Shown here: positions 1 through 8,841 of the stretch, one piece after another | Layout: every line of letters begins with the position of its first letter | Numbering within the stretch: position 1 is the first letter of the stretch | Source: UBA3210 sp002363635 | GTDB taxonomy: Bacteria > Bacillota_I > Bacilli_A > RFN20 > CAG-449 | Direction: 5' to 3' | Length of the DNA: 64,000 bases | Assembly: GCA_946641515.1 (NCBI GenBank) | Contig: CAMPBT010000002.1 | Location: forward strand, 124,001-188,000 | Notes under the pieces: generated by a model | What the model saw: the letters and a program-made list of their open reading frames with translations, nothing else | The model's database searches: none | Told to the model about the DNA's origin: nothing | Translations under genes and position numbers: made by a program

Positions 1-29
1 TTTGCTTTTTTAAATTCATCTAATAACAT
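1..29 (-). CDS. 5' end of a gene running off the left edge
   Basis: An ATG on the minus strand follows a good AAAGGAG ribosome binding site (37-43) seven bases upstream and opens an ORF reading MLLDEFKKA before the window ends. Nine residues are too few to identify it. The start resembles those of YqeY/GatB-like proteins, but that is a guess. It lies downstream of the ABC-F gene in the same orientation, so it may be co-transcribed. Confidence 0.55.
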
Positions 30-90
30 AGGTTTTCTCCTTTATATACATATAAAATGGTACTCTTAAATAATTAAGATATCAAGATAC

Positions 91-1950
91 CTACTCATTT
101 CTTTCTAGGTATTCTAGAGTTAATAATTCAAGTTCGTCACTTGCTTTTTTAATTTGTTCGTCGAGTTTTTTCATCTTATCTGGATAAGTGTAATTTTCTT
201 CTTTAAATTCTTCTTCTTTCCAGAATTTAATTTTCTCTTCAAGTTTAGCAATCTTTTCTTCAAGTTTAGAAGTAGAACCACCAGTATGAGTTCTTTTAAC
301 TGGAATTTCTTTCTTTACTGGTTCTTCTTTTACTTCATTATCTAAATTAAATAAATTTGCTTCTAATTCTTTAAATTCTTTATAAGAACCCTCATGGAAA
401 TATGATTTCTTATTAGTAAAATATAAAATCTTATTCGCGATTTCATCAACGAAGTGACGATCGTGAGAAACAAAGATAATTGTTCCTTCATAATTATCTA
501 AAGCACGAATTAATGCTTGTTTAGTTAATAAATCTAAATGGTTAGTAGGTTCATCTAAAAGTAATAAATCATATTCTTTTAAGATGATTCTTGCTAAAAC
601 TAAACGCATCTTTTCTCCACCAGATAACATATCTAATGTTTTAAAGAAATCATCATCGTGGAAATTAAATTTACCTAAATGATTATATACACCTTTTTCA
701 CCCATAAGAGGGAATTCATCAAGTAACCAATTAGTAATTGTCTTATCACCATGAATATCAAAATGATGTTGATCAATATAGCCAATATTTAATCCTCTAT
801 ATCTAATGATTTCTCCTTCTAGAGGTTTTTCACTTCCCATAATGTATTTAAGTAAAGTAGTTTTACCTGTACCATTATCACCCATAATAGCAAGTCTATC
901 TTTACCAAGTACTAAGAAATTAACATCATTAACTAATGGTTTATCATATCCAATAACTAGGTGTTCTGCACCGATAATCTTTTTACCTTCAAGAGCATCA
1001 CCTTTAAACATGATTTTAATTTCTCTTTCTGGTCCATCAGGTTTATCAATCATCTTCATATGTTCAAGCTTATGAACTCTATCTTTCGCACGATTAACAA
1101 ATCTAGGTTTAGGCATATAGAATTCAATGAATCTCTTCATCTTTTCTATTTCTTTTTGTTGATTGTTATAAGCTTGTAATTGATTCTCATATCTAATCTG
1201 TTTTTCTTTGATATAAAAATCATAATTACCTTTATAGTAATCTAATTTTTCATTATCAATTTCATAAATCTTAGTTGCTAAAGCATTAATGAAGTATCTA
1301 TCGTGAGAAACAAAGATTAATGTTCCTTCATAGGTTTTTAAATATGATTCTAACCATTCAATAGTAGATAAATCTAAGTGGTTAGTAGGTTCATCTAAGA
1401 CAAGTAATTCCGGCTTTCTAAGTAAGAGTTTTGCAAAAGACATCTTAGTCTTTTCTCCTCCGGAGAAAGAATTAATAGGTCTAGAATAATCTTCTTTACT
1501 AAATCCAAACTTAGAAAGGATCATATCAATCATATATTCATAGTCATAACCATTATGAAGAGTAAAATAATTTTGTTTCTTACCGTATTCTTCAATTAAA
1601 GCGTTATTTGAAGGCTCTTGAGCGAGTTTTGCTTCTAATCTAGATAAATCCTCACCGAGCTTCATTAAGTCTTTAAATACAAGTTTTGCTTCTTCATATA
1701 AAGTATTAGTTTCAGAAGAAATAACTTCTTGAGATAAATAACCAATATTAATATTTCTTGCTAAAGCAATATTACCTTTAGTAGGTTCTTCTTTACCAAG
1801 AATTAACTTAATTAATGTAGTTTTACCTGTACCATTAGAACCAACAAAGGCTACTCTATCTCCTTCAAAGATATTAAAGGAAACATCATTAAAAATGTCC
1901 TGAGTAGGATATCTAAATACTAAGTTTTGAACTGATAATATTGTCTGCAT
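91..1950 (-). CDS. ABC-F family ATPase (ribosome-associated translation factor)
   Basis: The 619-residue protein has two ATP-binding cassettes and no membrane segment, the mark of the ABC-F class, which acts on the ribosome and not in transport. Walker A motifs GSNGTGKTT (about residue 38) and GDNGTGKTT (about 357) are each followed by a signature (FSGGEKTK, LSGGEKMR) and an LDEPTNHLD Walker B. A charged linker of about 80 residues joins the cassettes, and a Lys/Glu-rich coiled coil closes the C-terminus, as in YfmM/Uup-like members. The housekeeping type seems likelier than an antibiotic-resistance type. The context gives no hint of a drug target. Confidence 0.93.
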   Translation of the reverse strand: MQTILSVQNLVFRYPTQDIFNDVSFNIFEGDRVAFVGSNGTGKTTLIKLILGKEEPTKGNIALARNINIGYLSQEVISSETNTLYEEAKLVFKDLMKLGEDLSRLEAKLAQEPSNNALIEEYGKKQNYFTLHNGYDYEYMIDMILSKFGFSKEDYSRPINSFSGGEKTKMSFAKLLLRKPELLVLDEPTNHLDLSTIEWLESYLKTYEGTLIFVSHDRYFINALATKIYEIDNEKLDYYKGNYDFYIKEKQIRYENQLQAYNNQQKEIEKMKRFIEFYMPKPRFVNRAKDRVHKLEHMKMIDKPDGPEREIKIMFKGDALEGKKIIGAEHLVIGYDKPLVNDVNFLVLGKDRLAIMGDNGTGKTTLLKYIMGSEKPLEGEIIRYRGLNIGYIDQHHFDIHGDKTITNWLLDEFPLMGEKGVYNHLGKFNFHDDDFFKTLDMLSGGEKMRLVLARIILKEYDLLLLDEPTNHLDLLTKQALIRALDNYEGTIIFVSHDRHFVDEIANKILYFTNKKSYFHEGSYKEFKELEANLFNLDNEVKEEPVKKEIPVKRTHTGGSTSKLEEKIAKLEEKIKFWKEEEFKEENYTYPDKMKKLDEQIKKASDELELLTLEYLERNE

Positions 1951-2069
1951 AATCTTTTACCTATGATATTTTAACTAAATATGTCCATTTTTTAAAGTAA
2001 AAGTATAAAAAGGCAACTAGTATTATTAACTTAAATATATAATATTAGAAATTATAATTAACGAATTTA

Positions 2070-2504
2070 TTAATTCAAGTTTTCTTTTTTTTGTGTTTCT
2101 CCAACTTTAGGAACAGTAAATCTGTTACGTAAAAAGCTATCTAATAATCTAGTAGATTCAGTGTATCCAAATTGATCATATACAGCACTAACAACTTGTC
2201 CTATCATCTCTATTCTTGCCGATTCATAGATTTTATTTTTTATTTCCTGAAATAAATCATTTCTATTATTAATCCACATTGGTAAACAAACTTTTAAAAA
2301 CTCTTCAAATTCTTGTCTACTAAATAAATATAAATCTGTAGTACCTTCTTCTTGGTATTTTTTATATAATTCATCAACGATGAATTTATCTTCTTTTTCT
2401 TTCATTTCGAGCATTTTCGCTTTGAAAACTATATCAATACCATCTTCGGTAACATTTAAATCTCTATTGAGAATTACATGTTGTAAAAACTTTCTATCAT
2501 CCAT
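2070..2504 (-). CDS. Hypothetical protein, 144 residues
   Basis: I do not recognise this protein. It is soluble, charged and predicted mostly helical, with no signal peptide, membrane segment or cysteine motif. An AGAAAGGA ribosome binding site precedes the ATG, and a TATAAT box (2543-2548 on the complement) lies upstream, so it is probably transcribed alone. A short C-terminal Lys/Gln/Glu tail ends it. Function unknown. Confidence 0.7.
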   Translation of the reverse strand: MDDRKFLQHVILNRDLNVTEDGIDIVFKAKMLEMKEKEDKFIVDELYKKYQEEGTTDLYLFSRQEFEEFLKVCLPMWINNRNDLFQEIKNKIYESARIEMIGQVVSAVYDQFGYTESTRLLDSFLRNRFTVPKVGETQKKENLN

Positions 2505-2719
2505 AACATTTTTCCTTTCTAGACATTGTCTTAATTTGTTGTATTATATAAGCTTATATAAAAATTAAATGTTAAAAATTTAATAAAATATATTATTTTT
2601 CTAACATTAATTCCGCCAATAGTGTAAATTAAAATACTTTAATTGTAAACTAAACAATGTCCATAAAAACGGACTTGTAATTTTTACTATAAAAAAATTT
2701 ATAATGGCATAATAAAAAA

Positions 2720-2765
2720 TACCCATAAGTCTTTCTAGATTTACTCTAGTCCAACTTTAGGGGTA
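2720..2765 (-). terminator. Second hairpin downstream of ABC operon, with U-tract
   Basis: On the minus strand TACCC pairs with GGGTA, AAGT with ACTT, and CTAGA with TCTAG around a five-base loop, followed by ATTTTTT. It lies 35 bases past the first terminator, so it may be a back-up terminator or the end of a small RNA. Confidence 0.5.
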
Positions 2766-2800
2766 CTCTACATTTTGCCATATGCACTATATATAAAAAA

Positions 2801-2819
2801 GGCAACTTTTTCAGTTGTC
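2801..2819 (-). terminator. Intrinsic terminator of the GT2/ABC operon
   Basis: GACAACT pairs with AGTTGCC (one G-U) around a five-base loop, then TTTTTT on the minus strand, directly after the permease stop codon. Almost the same hairpin ends the tRNA operon at 9769-9786. Confidence 0.8.
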
Positions 2820-3917
2820 TTAATTCTTATTATGTTTTCTAAATAAAGGCTTTTTCTCTAATTTAGCAAGTCTACCTGCAAAAGCAATATTTAATCCTAA
2901 GAATAGGATAATAAATACTACTACAACTAATGTTGAGAAGCCTTCACCTAAAGATGCTGCACCGAAGAAATTAACTTTGTAGCCAAAACTATTTTCAACA
3001 GTAGAAATAACTTCTGCACCAGTAACTGGCTTTCCATCAAATATAGCACCTGCAATTAAAGAAGGATGCCCTTCAATAAATAAACCAAGTCTAGTAAATG
3101 GTGTAGCAAGGAACCCAAATCTAGATAAAGCACATGCATAAGTTAATGGGAATACAGCACATAAATATTGTATACCCTCAGGCTTTAATAAGCTAATAGG
3201 CATATATGCACCCATTAAGAATCCTGCAGCAGCAGAGAAAGCTGCAATAACACTTGCAAGTGTACCTTCTGTATTAATAAATAAGCAAATAAATGTATTA
3301 ATTAAAGTTGCAAGTAAGCAAGAAAATAAGGTAATACCGATAGTTGTAAAAATATCTCTAGCATTTAAGACAAAGCCACCTAAGTCACCATAACTACCAA
3401 TACCTTGATAAATACCTAATGTCACTAAACATACAATCCAAATAATGAATGTTAAGAAGATTGTAATTAAGAAGTTATAGATAAAATAAGAAATAATAAG
3501 GATATTCTTATTAATTGGAGAAGAAACAAAGTCTCTATTTACTCCATTTTCTTTATCTGTAACAAGTAATGCATTAGTTTGTAAAGAAATAGTTAATGCA
3601 GAAATTGAAAGTAATCCAGAGAACATCCAACAATCAATAATTGAATGAATTTGTCCCGCTAAAGCTTGTCCATCAGTAGATGTTAAATCAATGTTTCTTC
3701 GTAATAATTCATTTTCTACTGCATTAATTTCCATCTCTCTTAAAAATAATAAATATACAATGAAGATGATTACTGGAACCATTAAGGTGTACATCATTCT
3801 CATATGATCTGCAAAAATCATTTTGAGATGTCTTTTAACAAGCATTTTTAAAATGTTAAAGTTTCTTTGAGATTTTCTAAATTCAATAGAATTTCTTATT
3901 TCAGTTCTACTTTTCAT
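2820..3917 (-). CDS. ABC-2 type exporter permease
   Basis: This 365-residue membrane protein has a short charged N-terminus, a first hydrophobic segment around residues 43-60 (MVPVIIFIVYLLFL), a large extracytoplasmic loop, and about five further membrane segments. That is the usual layout of ABC-2 permeases. Its start overlaps the end of the ATPase gene by 11 bases, with the ribosome binding site GGAGAG inside the upstream gene, which implies translational coupling. With the ATPase it forms an export system of unknown substrate. A second long loop (about residues 260-320) lies before the last membrane segment. Confidence 0.88.
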   Translation of the reverse strand: MKSRTEIRNSIEFRKSQRNFNILKMLVKRHLKMIFADHMRMMYTLMVPVIIFIVYLLFLREMEINAVENELLRRNIDLTSTDGQALAGQIHSIIDCWMFSGLLSISALTISLQTNALLVTDKENGVNRDFVSSPINKNILIISYFIYNFLITIFLTFIIWIVCLVTLGIYQGIGSYGDLGGFVLNARDIFTTIGITLFSCLLATLINTFICLFINTEGTLASVIAAFSAAAGFLMGAYMPISLLKPEGIQYLCAVFPLTYACALSRFGFLATPFTRLGLFIEGHPSLIAGAIFDGKPVTGAEVISTVENSFGYKVNFFGAASLGEGFSTLVVVVFIILFLGLNIAFAGRLAKLEKKPLFRKHNKN

Positions 3918-4851
3918 TTATCATCTCTCCTTCCCCAGTAACATTTAAGAATACATCATCCATAGTACCTTTTCTAATTTCAACATCAGGAAGTTCATTG
4001 TCAAAATCAATTAATAATTTCTTAGCTTCGGATGTATCTTTAATTACGATGTTATAAATATGTTTTTCTTCATTGTAATTGAATTTATAACCTTTATCTT
4101 TTAAAGCTTTGTTTAATTCTTTTGATTCTTTTCTATAAACAATTAAGTAGTCAGAAGAATAATTATTCTTTAAATCATTAGGAGTTCCTTGAGCGATGAT
4201 ATGACCTTTATCCATAATAACAACATAAGTTGCTTTTTCAGATTCTTCTAGATAATGAGTAGTTAAAAAAACAGTCATTCCAGTTTCTACTCTAATCTTA
4301 TCAATAAGTTCCCAAACTACTTTTCTAGTCTTAGGATCAAGGCCTGTAGTAGGTTCATCTAAGATTAAGAACTTAGGTTCATGAACAATAGCGCGCGCAA
4401 TATCTACTCTTCTTTTTTGACCACCTGATAAAGTTCCTACTTTCTGATTCAATATAGGCTTTAAATCAAGTAACTCAACGATTTCATTAATCTTTCTTTC
4501 TGCTTCTTCATCACTTAAAGAATAGAATGATGTACGGAAGCGAAGATTATCAATGACGCTTAATTTTTCATCAAGAACAGATGTTTGGAAAACTACCCCA
4601 ATCATATTTTTAATTTGTTCTCGTTCTTTATCTAGATCAAGTCCTTCTAAAACAATAGAACCTGAATCTTTTTCAAGTATTGAACAAATAATATTAATTG
4701 TAGTAGATTTACCCGCACCATTAATGCCTAAAAAAGCAAATAGACCGCCTTTTCTTACTTCAAAAGAAATATCGTCTACCGCTCTTTTACCATTGGAATA
4801 GGTCTTAACTAAATTTTTAACAACAAGTGCTATCTCTTTATTATTTTCCAT
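3907..4851 (-). CDS. ABC transporter ATP-binding protein
   Basis: The 314-residue protein has one ATP-binding cassette: Walker A GINGAGKSTT (about residue 42), signature LSGGQKRRVD (about 142), Walker B FLILDEPTTGLDP and the H-loop TTHYLEESE. A C-terminal domain of about 90 residues follows, as in DrrA/CcmA-type exporter ATPases. It sits between the permease and the glycosyltransferase, overlapping both by 11 bases, so the three are one transcription unit. The glycosyltransferase neighbour suggests a glycoconjugate or envelope substrate, but this is inference; drug or lipid export is equally possible. Confidence 0.93.
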   Translation of the reverse strand: MENNKEIALVVKNLVKTYSNGKRAVDDISFEVRKGGLFAFLGINGAGKSTTINIICSILEKDSGSIVLEGLDLDKEREQIKNMIGVVFQTSVLDEKLSVIDNLRFRTSFYSLSDEEAERKINEIVELLDLKPILNQKVGTLSGGQKRRVDIARAIVHEPKFLILDEPTTGLDPKTRKVVWELIDKIRVETGMTVFLTTHYLEESEKATYVVIMDKGHIIAQGTPNDLKNNYSSDYLIVYRKESKELNKALKDKGYKFNYNEEKHIYNIVIKDTSEAKKLLIDFDNELPDVEIRKGTMDDVFLNVTGEGEMINEK

Positions 4852-6166
4852 CTTCTTTTACGTTTCTTTTAATCTGTTTCCAGCCAGAACCTTTCTTCTT
4901 ATTCATATGTACTCCAATTGATAAAGCATATACAAATAAATAAACTGGGAATATAAATACCATTGGTAAGAATTCTTTTCTTGATTTTGCACCGAACTTT
5001 TTAAATTCTCCAAATGCAAAGATACAAGTAATAACAATACCAAATATAAAATATGCAAATACCGCTAATATAATAAAAGCCCAAACATAAACTTTAATTG
5101 TTGTCGCGAAATATTCCGGGCTAAACAATGTTAATTCAAATGCTCCATTAGCAGCAAATGCTGCAAACACAAACATATATGTGTAATAGAAGAAAATCCA
5201 TAAGAACATTGGTAAGCCAATAAATAACCAACAATAAGAAAGTAAAGCTTCTAAAGCAGAAAAATTACCTTTCTTAAAGAATGATTTAAGCATTAACTTA
5301 GCTTTTAATTTGAATAAGATTTTCATGCCTTTACCAATTCTAGTATTTCTAGCATTAGTATCTACACCAGTAGAAGGCATATCTTCATATACAACAGCAG
5401 CTTCAACAAAGTGAGCTTTTCTACCTTCAATTAATCTATTCATTGTAAATTCAGTATCATCAGAAATAGTTACTGAATCATAACCATTAGTTTCTTCAAG
5501 CATTCTTCTACTCATTGTCGCACCAGAACCATTAACTCTAGCACTTAATCCAAGAACTTCTTTTCCTCTTCCCCCAAATCTAGAATCAAATGCATAGAAG
5601 AAAGCACATGCTTTAGTAAAGAAATTTTGATTACCATTAATTGCCCCTTCATAAGGACGAGCAAAGTCTACTCCACTTTGATATGCATCATTCATAAGCT
5701 GTGAAAATTCAGGATTAATATGATTATCAGCATCTAAATGAATAACAAGTTCAGCATCTTTATCATTCTTTAAAATGTAATCAATGCCATATTTTAATGG
5801 ATATGCCGCCATATGATGAGCAGGATCTGGATCATTATGAATTAATACAATTGCGCCTGCTTCACGTGCTAAATCTGCAGTATTATCTGTACAGTTATCT
5901 GCAACTACATAAACATCAAATTTATCTCTAGGATATTTTTGACTTTTAATGACATCTTCTACTGTACTCTTAATAACGCTAGATTCATTATAAGCAGGAA
6001 TTACATAAGCAATTCGAGCCTGTTTATCAGATTTTTTAAAATCAATTCTCTTATGGAAGAAAGCTGCAAAAACTTCAATAAATTGTAAAAGAAGTGGGAT
6101 TCCAAAGAACCCAATAGCAATATAATTAATAATGCTTAAAACTCTATATAAATATTCGTACCACAT
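4841..6166 (-). CDS. Membrane glycosyltransferase, family 2
   Basis: The 441-residue protein has an N-terminal membrane segment, a GT-A domain with PAYNESSVIKSTVED (about residue 52) and the metal-binding HLDADNH, an acceptor-site motif ISDDTEFTMN, and about four C-terminal membrane segments. This matches processive or lipid-linked family 2 enzymes that make extracellular glycans. The QxxRW motif of hyaluronan/cellulose synthases is not obvious; the matching region reads NARNTRIGKG. It is the first gene of an operon with an ABC exporter. It has no Shine-Dalgarno, and its promoter places the transcript start about at the ATG. Confidence 0.85.
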   Translation of the reverse strand: MWYEYLYRVLSIINYIAIGFFGIPLLLQFIEVFAAFFHKRIDFKKSDKQARIAYVIPAYNESSVIKSTVEDVIKSQKYPRDKFDVYVVADNCTDNTADLAREAGAIVLIHNDPDPAHHMAAYPLKYGIDYILKNDKDAELVIHLDADNHINPEFSQLMNDAYQSGVDFARPYEGAINGNQNFFTKACAFFYAFDSRFGGRGKEVLGLSARVNGSGATMSRRMLEETNGYDSVTISDDTEFTMNRLIEGRKAHFVEAAVVYEDMPSTGVDTNARNTRIGKGMKILFKLKAKLMLKSFFKKGNFSALEALLSYCWLFIGLPMFLWIFFYYTYMFVFAAFAANGAFELTLFSPEYFATTIKVYVWAFIILAVFAYFIFGIVITCIFAFGEFKKFGAKSRKEFLPMVFIFPVYLFVYALSIGVHMNKKKGSGWKQIKRNVKEDGK

Positions 6167-6174
6167 ATGATTAA

Positions 6175-6203
6175 AGTATAACTTTAATATGCTCTTATTT
6201 CAA
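6175..6203 (-). promoter_or_regulatory. Promoter of the glycosyltransferase operon
   Basis: On the minus strand TTGAAA (6198-6203), a 17-base spacer and TATACT (6175-6180). Only eight bases separate the -10 box from the ATG at 6166. Confidence 0.7.
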
Positions 6204-6236
6204 CAATTTAACACTTGTATTTTTTTGTACCAAAAA

Positions 6237-6257
6237 AGCGAAGTAAGTAACTCCGCT
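6237..6257 (-). terminator. Intrinsic terminator of the protease/island unit
   Basis: AGCGGAGT pairs with ACTTCGCT around a five-base loop, then TTTTTT on the minus strand. The 5' arm overlaps the protease stop codon. Confidence 0.8.
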
Positions 6258-6942
6258 AAAAAATATATTTATTATTTATTGTTTCTTCATAAAAGACGTC
6301 AATGCTTTCAATAGGAATAGAATATGCATAAGGGTTAGATTCTAAGGTAAATGAAGTTATTCCTACTAATTCATTATTTAGATTAAATAACCCACCTCCA
6401 GAATTACCTGATGAAATTAAATTATCACTACAAATATATTCTTTATTATTAACTAAAACTTTATTTAAACTAACTATTCCTTTAGATAAAGTTAAGCCTT
6501 GATTAGACACATTTCCTAAAGAATATACTTCATCACCAACATTAACTTTATTACTACCAATCAAAACTGGCTTATGTTTATTGTCATCTACTTTAAATAT
6601 CGCTAAATCAGATTCTACATTAACGTTTATTAATTCAAATTTAGTATATTCATCTTCATCTGCATACCTATAAGAGAAATCAGTATATATATTTTCTCCA
6701 TTATTATCTAAATTTACGACATGAGCATTAGTTATAAAATAACTATCTTTATAGCAACAAGCAGTACCATATGAAATGATACCAAATGTTGATTCTGCTT
6801 TTATTTCAACAACTGAATATAGATTTTCTTTATAATAATCGATTTTATATTCTTTAGAATTTAGTTTAGTAATTAAATAAACCGATAAACATATATTAAA
6901 TACAGATAATACTGATAAGATTGTTATTAACACTTTTTTCAT
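6256..6942 (-). CDS. Membrane-anchored trypsin-like serine protease (S1 family)
   Basis: The protein (228 residues from the ATG at 6942) has an N-terminal hydrophobic segment, probably a signal anchor, then a chymotrypsin-fold domain. The triad is visible: His in ITNAHVV, Asp in ESDLAIFKV, Ser in SGNSGGGLF. It is HtrA-like but has no PDZ domain. An upstream in-frame GTG at 6954 has no ribosome binding site, whereas GGGTGAG lies five bases before the ATG, so I chose the ATG. It is the last gene of the accessory island and ends in a terminator. It may process secreted proteins, including its neighbours; that link is inference. Confidence 0.85.
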   Translation of the reverse strand: MKKVLITILSVLSVFNICLSVYLITKLNSKEYKIDYYKENLYSVVEIKAESTFGIISYGTACCYKDSYFITNAHVVNLDNNGENIYTDFSYRYADEDEYTKFELINVNVESDLAIFKVDDNKHKPVLIGSNKVNVGDEVYSLGNVSNQGLTLSKGIVSLNKVLVNNKEYICSDNLISSGNSGGGLFNLNNELVGITSFTLESNPYAYSIPIESIDVFYEETINNKYIF

Positions 6943-6969
6943 TTTCTCACCCACGATAAGTTATAAATA

Positions 6970-7182
6970 TTAATTCTTTTCAATTGCTTCCAAAGAATCT
7001 GCTTGGAACATAATGCAGTGCATATACTCGTTTAATAGCATAACAAAATATATTTCACCCTCATACTTTACAAGATTAAAATCTAAAACAACATCTAATA
7101 GTTTCATTCCAACCAACTTTTTGTTATCCAAATATAAATTTGTTGATTGCTCTTTTCTTATGATAAAACTAAGAGATAACAT
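6970..7182 (-). CDS. Small hypothetical protein, 70 residues
   Basis: I do not recognise this ORF. It starts eight bases after the downstream copy of the 247-residue gene and has no clear Shine-Dalgarno, so it may depend on translation from upstream. The sequence alternates hydrophobic strands and charged residues and has no signal peptide. It lies between the 247-residue gene and the protease in the same direction. Confidence 0.45.
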   Translation of the reverse strand: MLSLSFIIRKEQSTNLYLDNKKLVGMKLLDVVLDFNLVKYEGEIYFVMLLNEYMHCIMFQADSLEAIEKN

Positions 7183-7188
7183 AAATAC

Positions 7189-8023
7189 AATTACAAATTA
7201 ATCTCTTCCCATTCCTTTTCATCTCTTTTCTTAAAATTATATTTATATTCATGATGAGAAGGATAATCTTCTTTCATAGCTTTTTTATGACATATTAATA
7301 AATCATCTACATAATCCAATTTTTTCTCTTTACAAAATTGAATTAACATTTTCATTGCAGGTTGTAAAAACAGGCCATATTTAGGATAAACTTTATTAAT
7401 AAATATTTTCATTAATCTATCAAACACGTCCATTTTATTTGCATTATATAAATCCGGAAATAGACCTATATACCATTCATCTAAAACTATTATCTTTTTT
7501 CCATCCAATCTACATTTTCTATCTGTCCCTATATACATTCTATTTCTTTCTCTTTCAGAATTAGTATGAGTACAATTCTTAAATGTATAAAAGTCAAAGA
7601 TATCATATTCTAATGCAACATCATAAAGATGTTCTAGTTCATTATATACTTCCGGTTTAGCATTTCTATATGCAATGGACAAAATAAATAAGCCATTAAT
7701 ACTCTCTAAATTCGATAATAATTTATTATTATAATTATCATGCCAAAATTCATTTTCTTCATTTATTAATCCTACATACTGAAAAAAATTTTTTTGCATA
7801 TTAAATTGTTTTTCAGTTCTCCATTCTAACAACATTTCATCAGTAATATGGTAATAGTTTCTTTTTTCTTCATCAATAATGAAATCATCTCCAAATCCAC
7901 TATAAATTTCTTTTAATTCTTCTAAAGTTAGCATAAATTTATTTATCTCCTCGTTGCTTCTTCCTTAGGTATTGTTTGGCAATTCCACCTATATCCAAAA
8001 CTATATATTGTTGCCAATTCTTT
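7189..8023 (-). repeat. Direct repeat copy 1 (833 bp unit)
   Basis: This unit holds the last 26 codons of the secreted-protein frame plus the 247-residue gene. It matches 8840-9674 without indels at a constant offset of 1651 bases. Similarity stops just beyond each end. Confidence 0.9.
7191..7934 (-). CDS. Island protein copy 1, candidate immunity protein, 247 residues
   Basis: This soluble, acidic, aromatic-rich protein has no signal peptide and no family I recognise. It is the partner of a second copy at 8842-9585: 229 of 247 residues are the same by my reading. Residues 1-77 and 165-247 are identical; all 18 differences lie in 78-164, mostly in 78-84 and 130-164. Its ribosome binding site GAGGAGA is inside the 3' end of the preceding secreted-protein ORF. 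A cytoplasmic gene placed directly after a secreted-protein gene, with paired copies differing in patches, is what immunity proteins of polymorphic toxins look like. That role is inference. Confidence 0.8.
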   Translation of the reverse strand: MLTLEELKEIYSGFGDDFIIDEEKRNYYHITDEMLLEWRTEKQFNMQKNFFQYVGLINEENEFWHDNYNNKLLSNLESINGLFILSIAYRNAKPEVYNELEHLYDVALEYDIFDFYTFKNCTHTNSERERNRMYIGTDRKCRLDGKKIIVLDEWYIGLFPDLYNANKMDVFDRLMKIFINKVYPKYGLFLQPAMKMLIQFCKEKKLDYVDDLLICHKKAMKEDYPSHHEYKYNFKKRDEKEWEEINL

Positions 8024-8137
8024 TGAATACATAGGTATATATTCCATACCATGATTTAATGGTGTTCCTGTACTATAATCAATATATCCAATTGAAGGTG
8101 TTACTAATACAAAAGTAGCATTCTTAATTATTCCCAT
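7943..8137 (-). pseudogene. Detached C-terminal part of the secreted protein (in-frame after TAG)
   Basis: This 64-codon stretch is in the same reading frame as the secreted-protein ORF above it and is separated from it only by a TAG codon and eight sense codons. No Shine-Dalgarno precedes its ATG, so independent translation looks poor. Its last 26 codons (KELATIY to EATRR) are repeated as a relic at 9594-9674. The simplest reading is that both ORFs were once one gene of about 290 codons. Suppression of the amber codon would restore it. Confidence 0.65.
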
Positions 8138-8161
8138 TATTATCCATATATAATTTAATAC

Positions 8162-8815
8162 CTATACTTTGTCATAATTTCTACCACATACATTTTCAGT
8201 TAAATCTTCCCAACCTTTTTTATCTATAAAAAATGTAAACATATTATTTGATATTTCACGATAGCCACTGTATTTTATTTCATATTGTGTTGATCCAATA
8301 TAGATTCTAATATTATTGCTATTATTGTTTAAAAAAGTTGCAATAGATACACCTGTCATCTTAAGTATCCATTCTTGTACTTTTTCTTTTGTCCAACCAT
8401 GTTTCTTCATTAAATCTTTAATACCTTCATTATTAAACAAATCATCTTCGGTTGGATTTTTATATGTATCATTATAAGTATTATTATTTGTATTAGTTTG
8501 AGTATTTGTTAGTTCACTTGCTGTTTTAGCAGCTACATATTGTTGAATTAAAGTACTTACCCAATAAATTAGAGGTGTTAATATATCTCCTCCTGCTCCA
8601 GCACCACTTAATGCACCATCTGAATTAATTAAGCCGCCTCCACCCATATTAATAGGATCTAACTTACACATTGCAGCTTCATTTATTTCTTCATCAATAC
8701 TTCGTTCAATAATAGTAGGTTCACTAATAGATACATCATTACTATCTTTAGGCATTACTACTATGCTTAAAAGAATAGAAAATAATAGTACTATAATTTT
8801 TAATTTCTTTTTCAT
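8162..8815 (-). CDS. Secreted protein, candidate toxin, truncated by TAG
   Basis: The 217-residue product has a typical signal peptide (KKK then a 16-residue hydrophobic run) without a lipobox cysteine. A Gly-rich stretch follows (GGGGLINSDGALSGAGAGGD), then a possible hydrophobic helix, a Thr/Asn-rich linker (about residues 102-118), and a compact C-terminal region beginning near LMKKHGWTKEKVQEW. The layout of secretion signal, linker, C-terminal tip and following cytoplasmic partner gene resembles small polymorphic or bacteriocin-like toxins. No toxin family is recognised. A GAGGGGGG ribosome binding site precedes the ATG. Frame continues past the TAG into 7943-8137. Confidence 0.65.
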   Translation of the reverse strand: MKKKLKIIVLLFSILLSIVVMPKDSNDVSISEPTIIERSIDEEINEAAMCKLDPINMGGGGLINSDGALSGAGAGGDILTPLIYWVSTLIQQYVAAKTASELTNTQTNTNNNTYNDTYKNPTEDDLFNNEGIKDLMKKHGWTKEKVQEWILKMTGVSIATFLNNNSNNIRIYIGSTQYEIKYSGYREISNNMFTFFIDKKGWEDLTENVCGRNYDKV

Positions 8816-8841
8816 TATTCCCCCCTCGTGTAATAATTTAA

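Larger units (their letters stand above)
2505..2819. other. Intergenic region without a gene, 315 bases
   Basis: This AT-rich gap holds the promoter region of the 144-residue gene (TATAAT on the minus strand at 2543-2548) and two hairpins on the minus strand, 2720-2765 and 2801-2819. No ORF with a ribosome binding site is visible. Confidence 0.6.
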
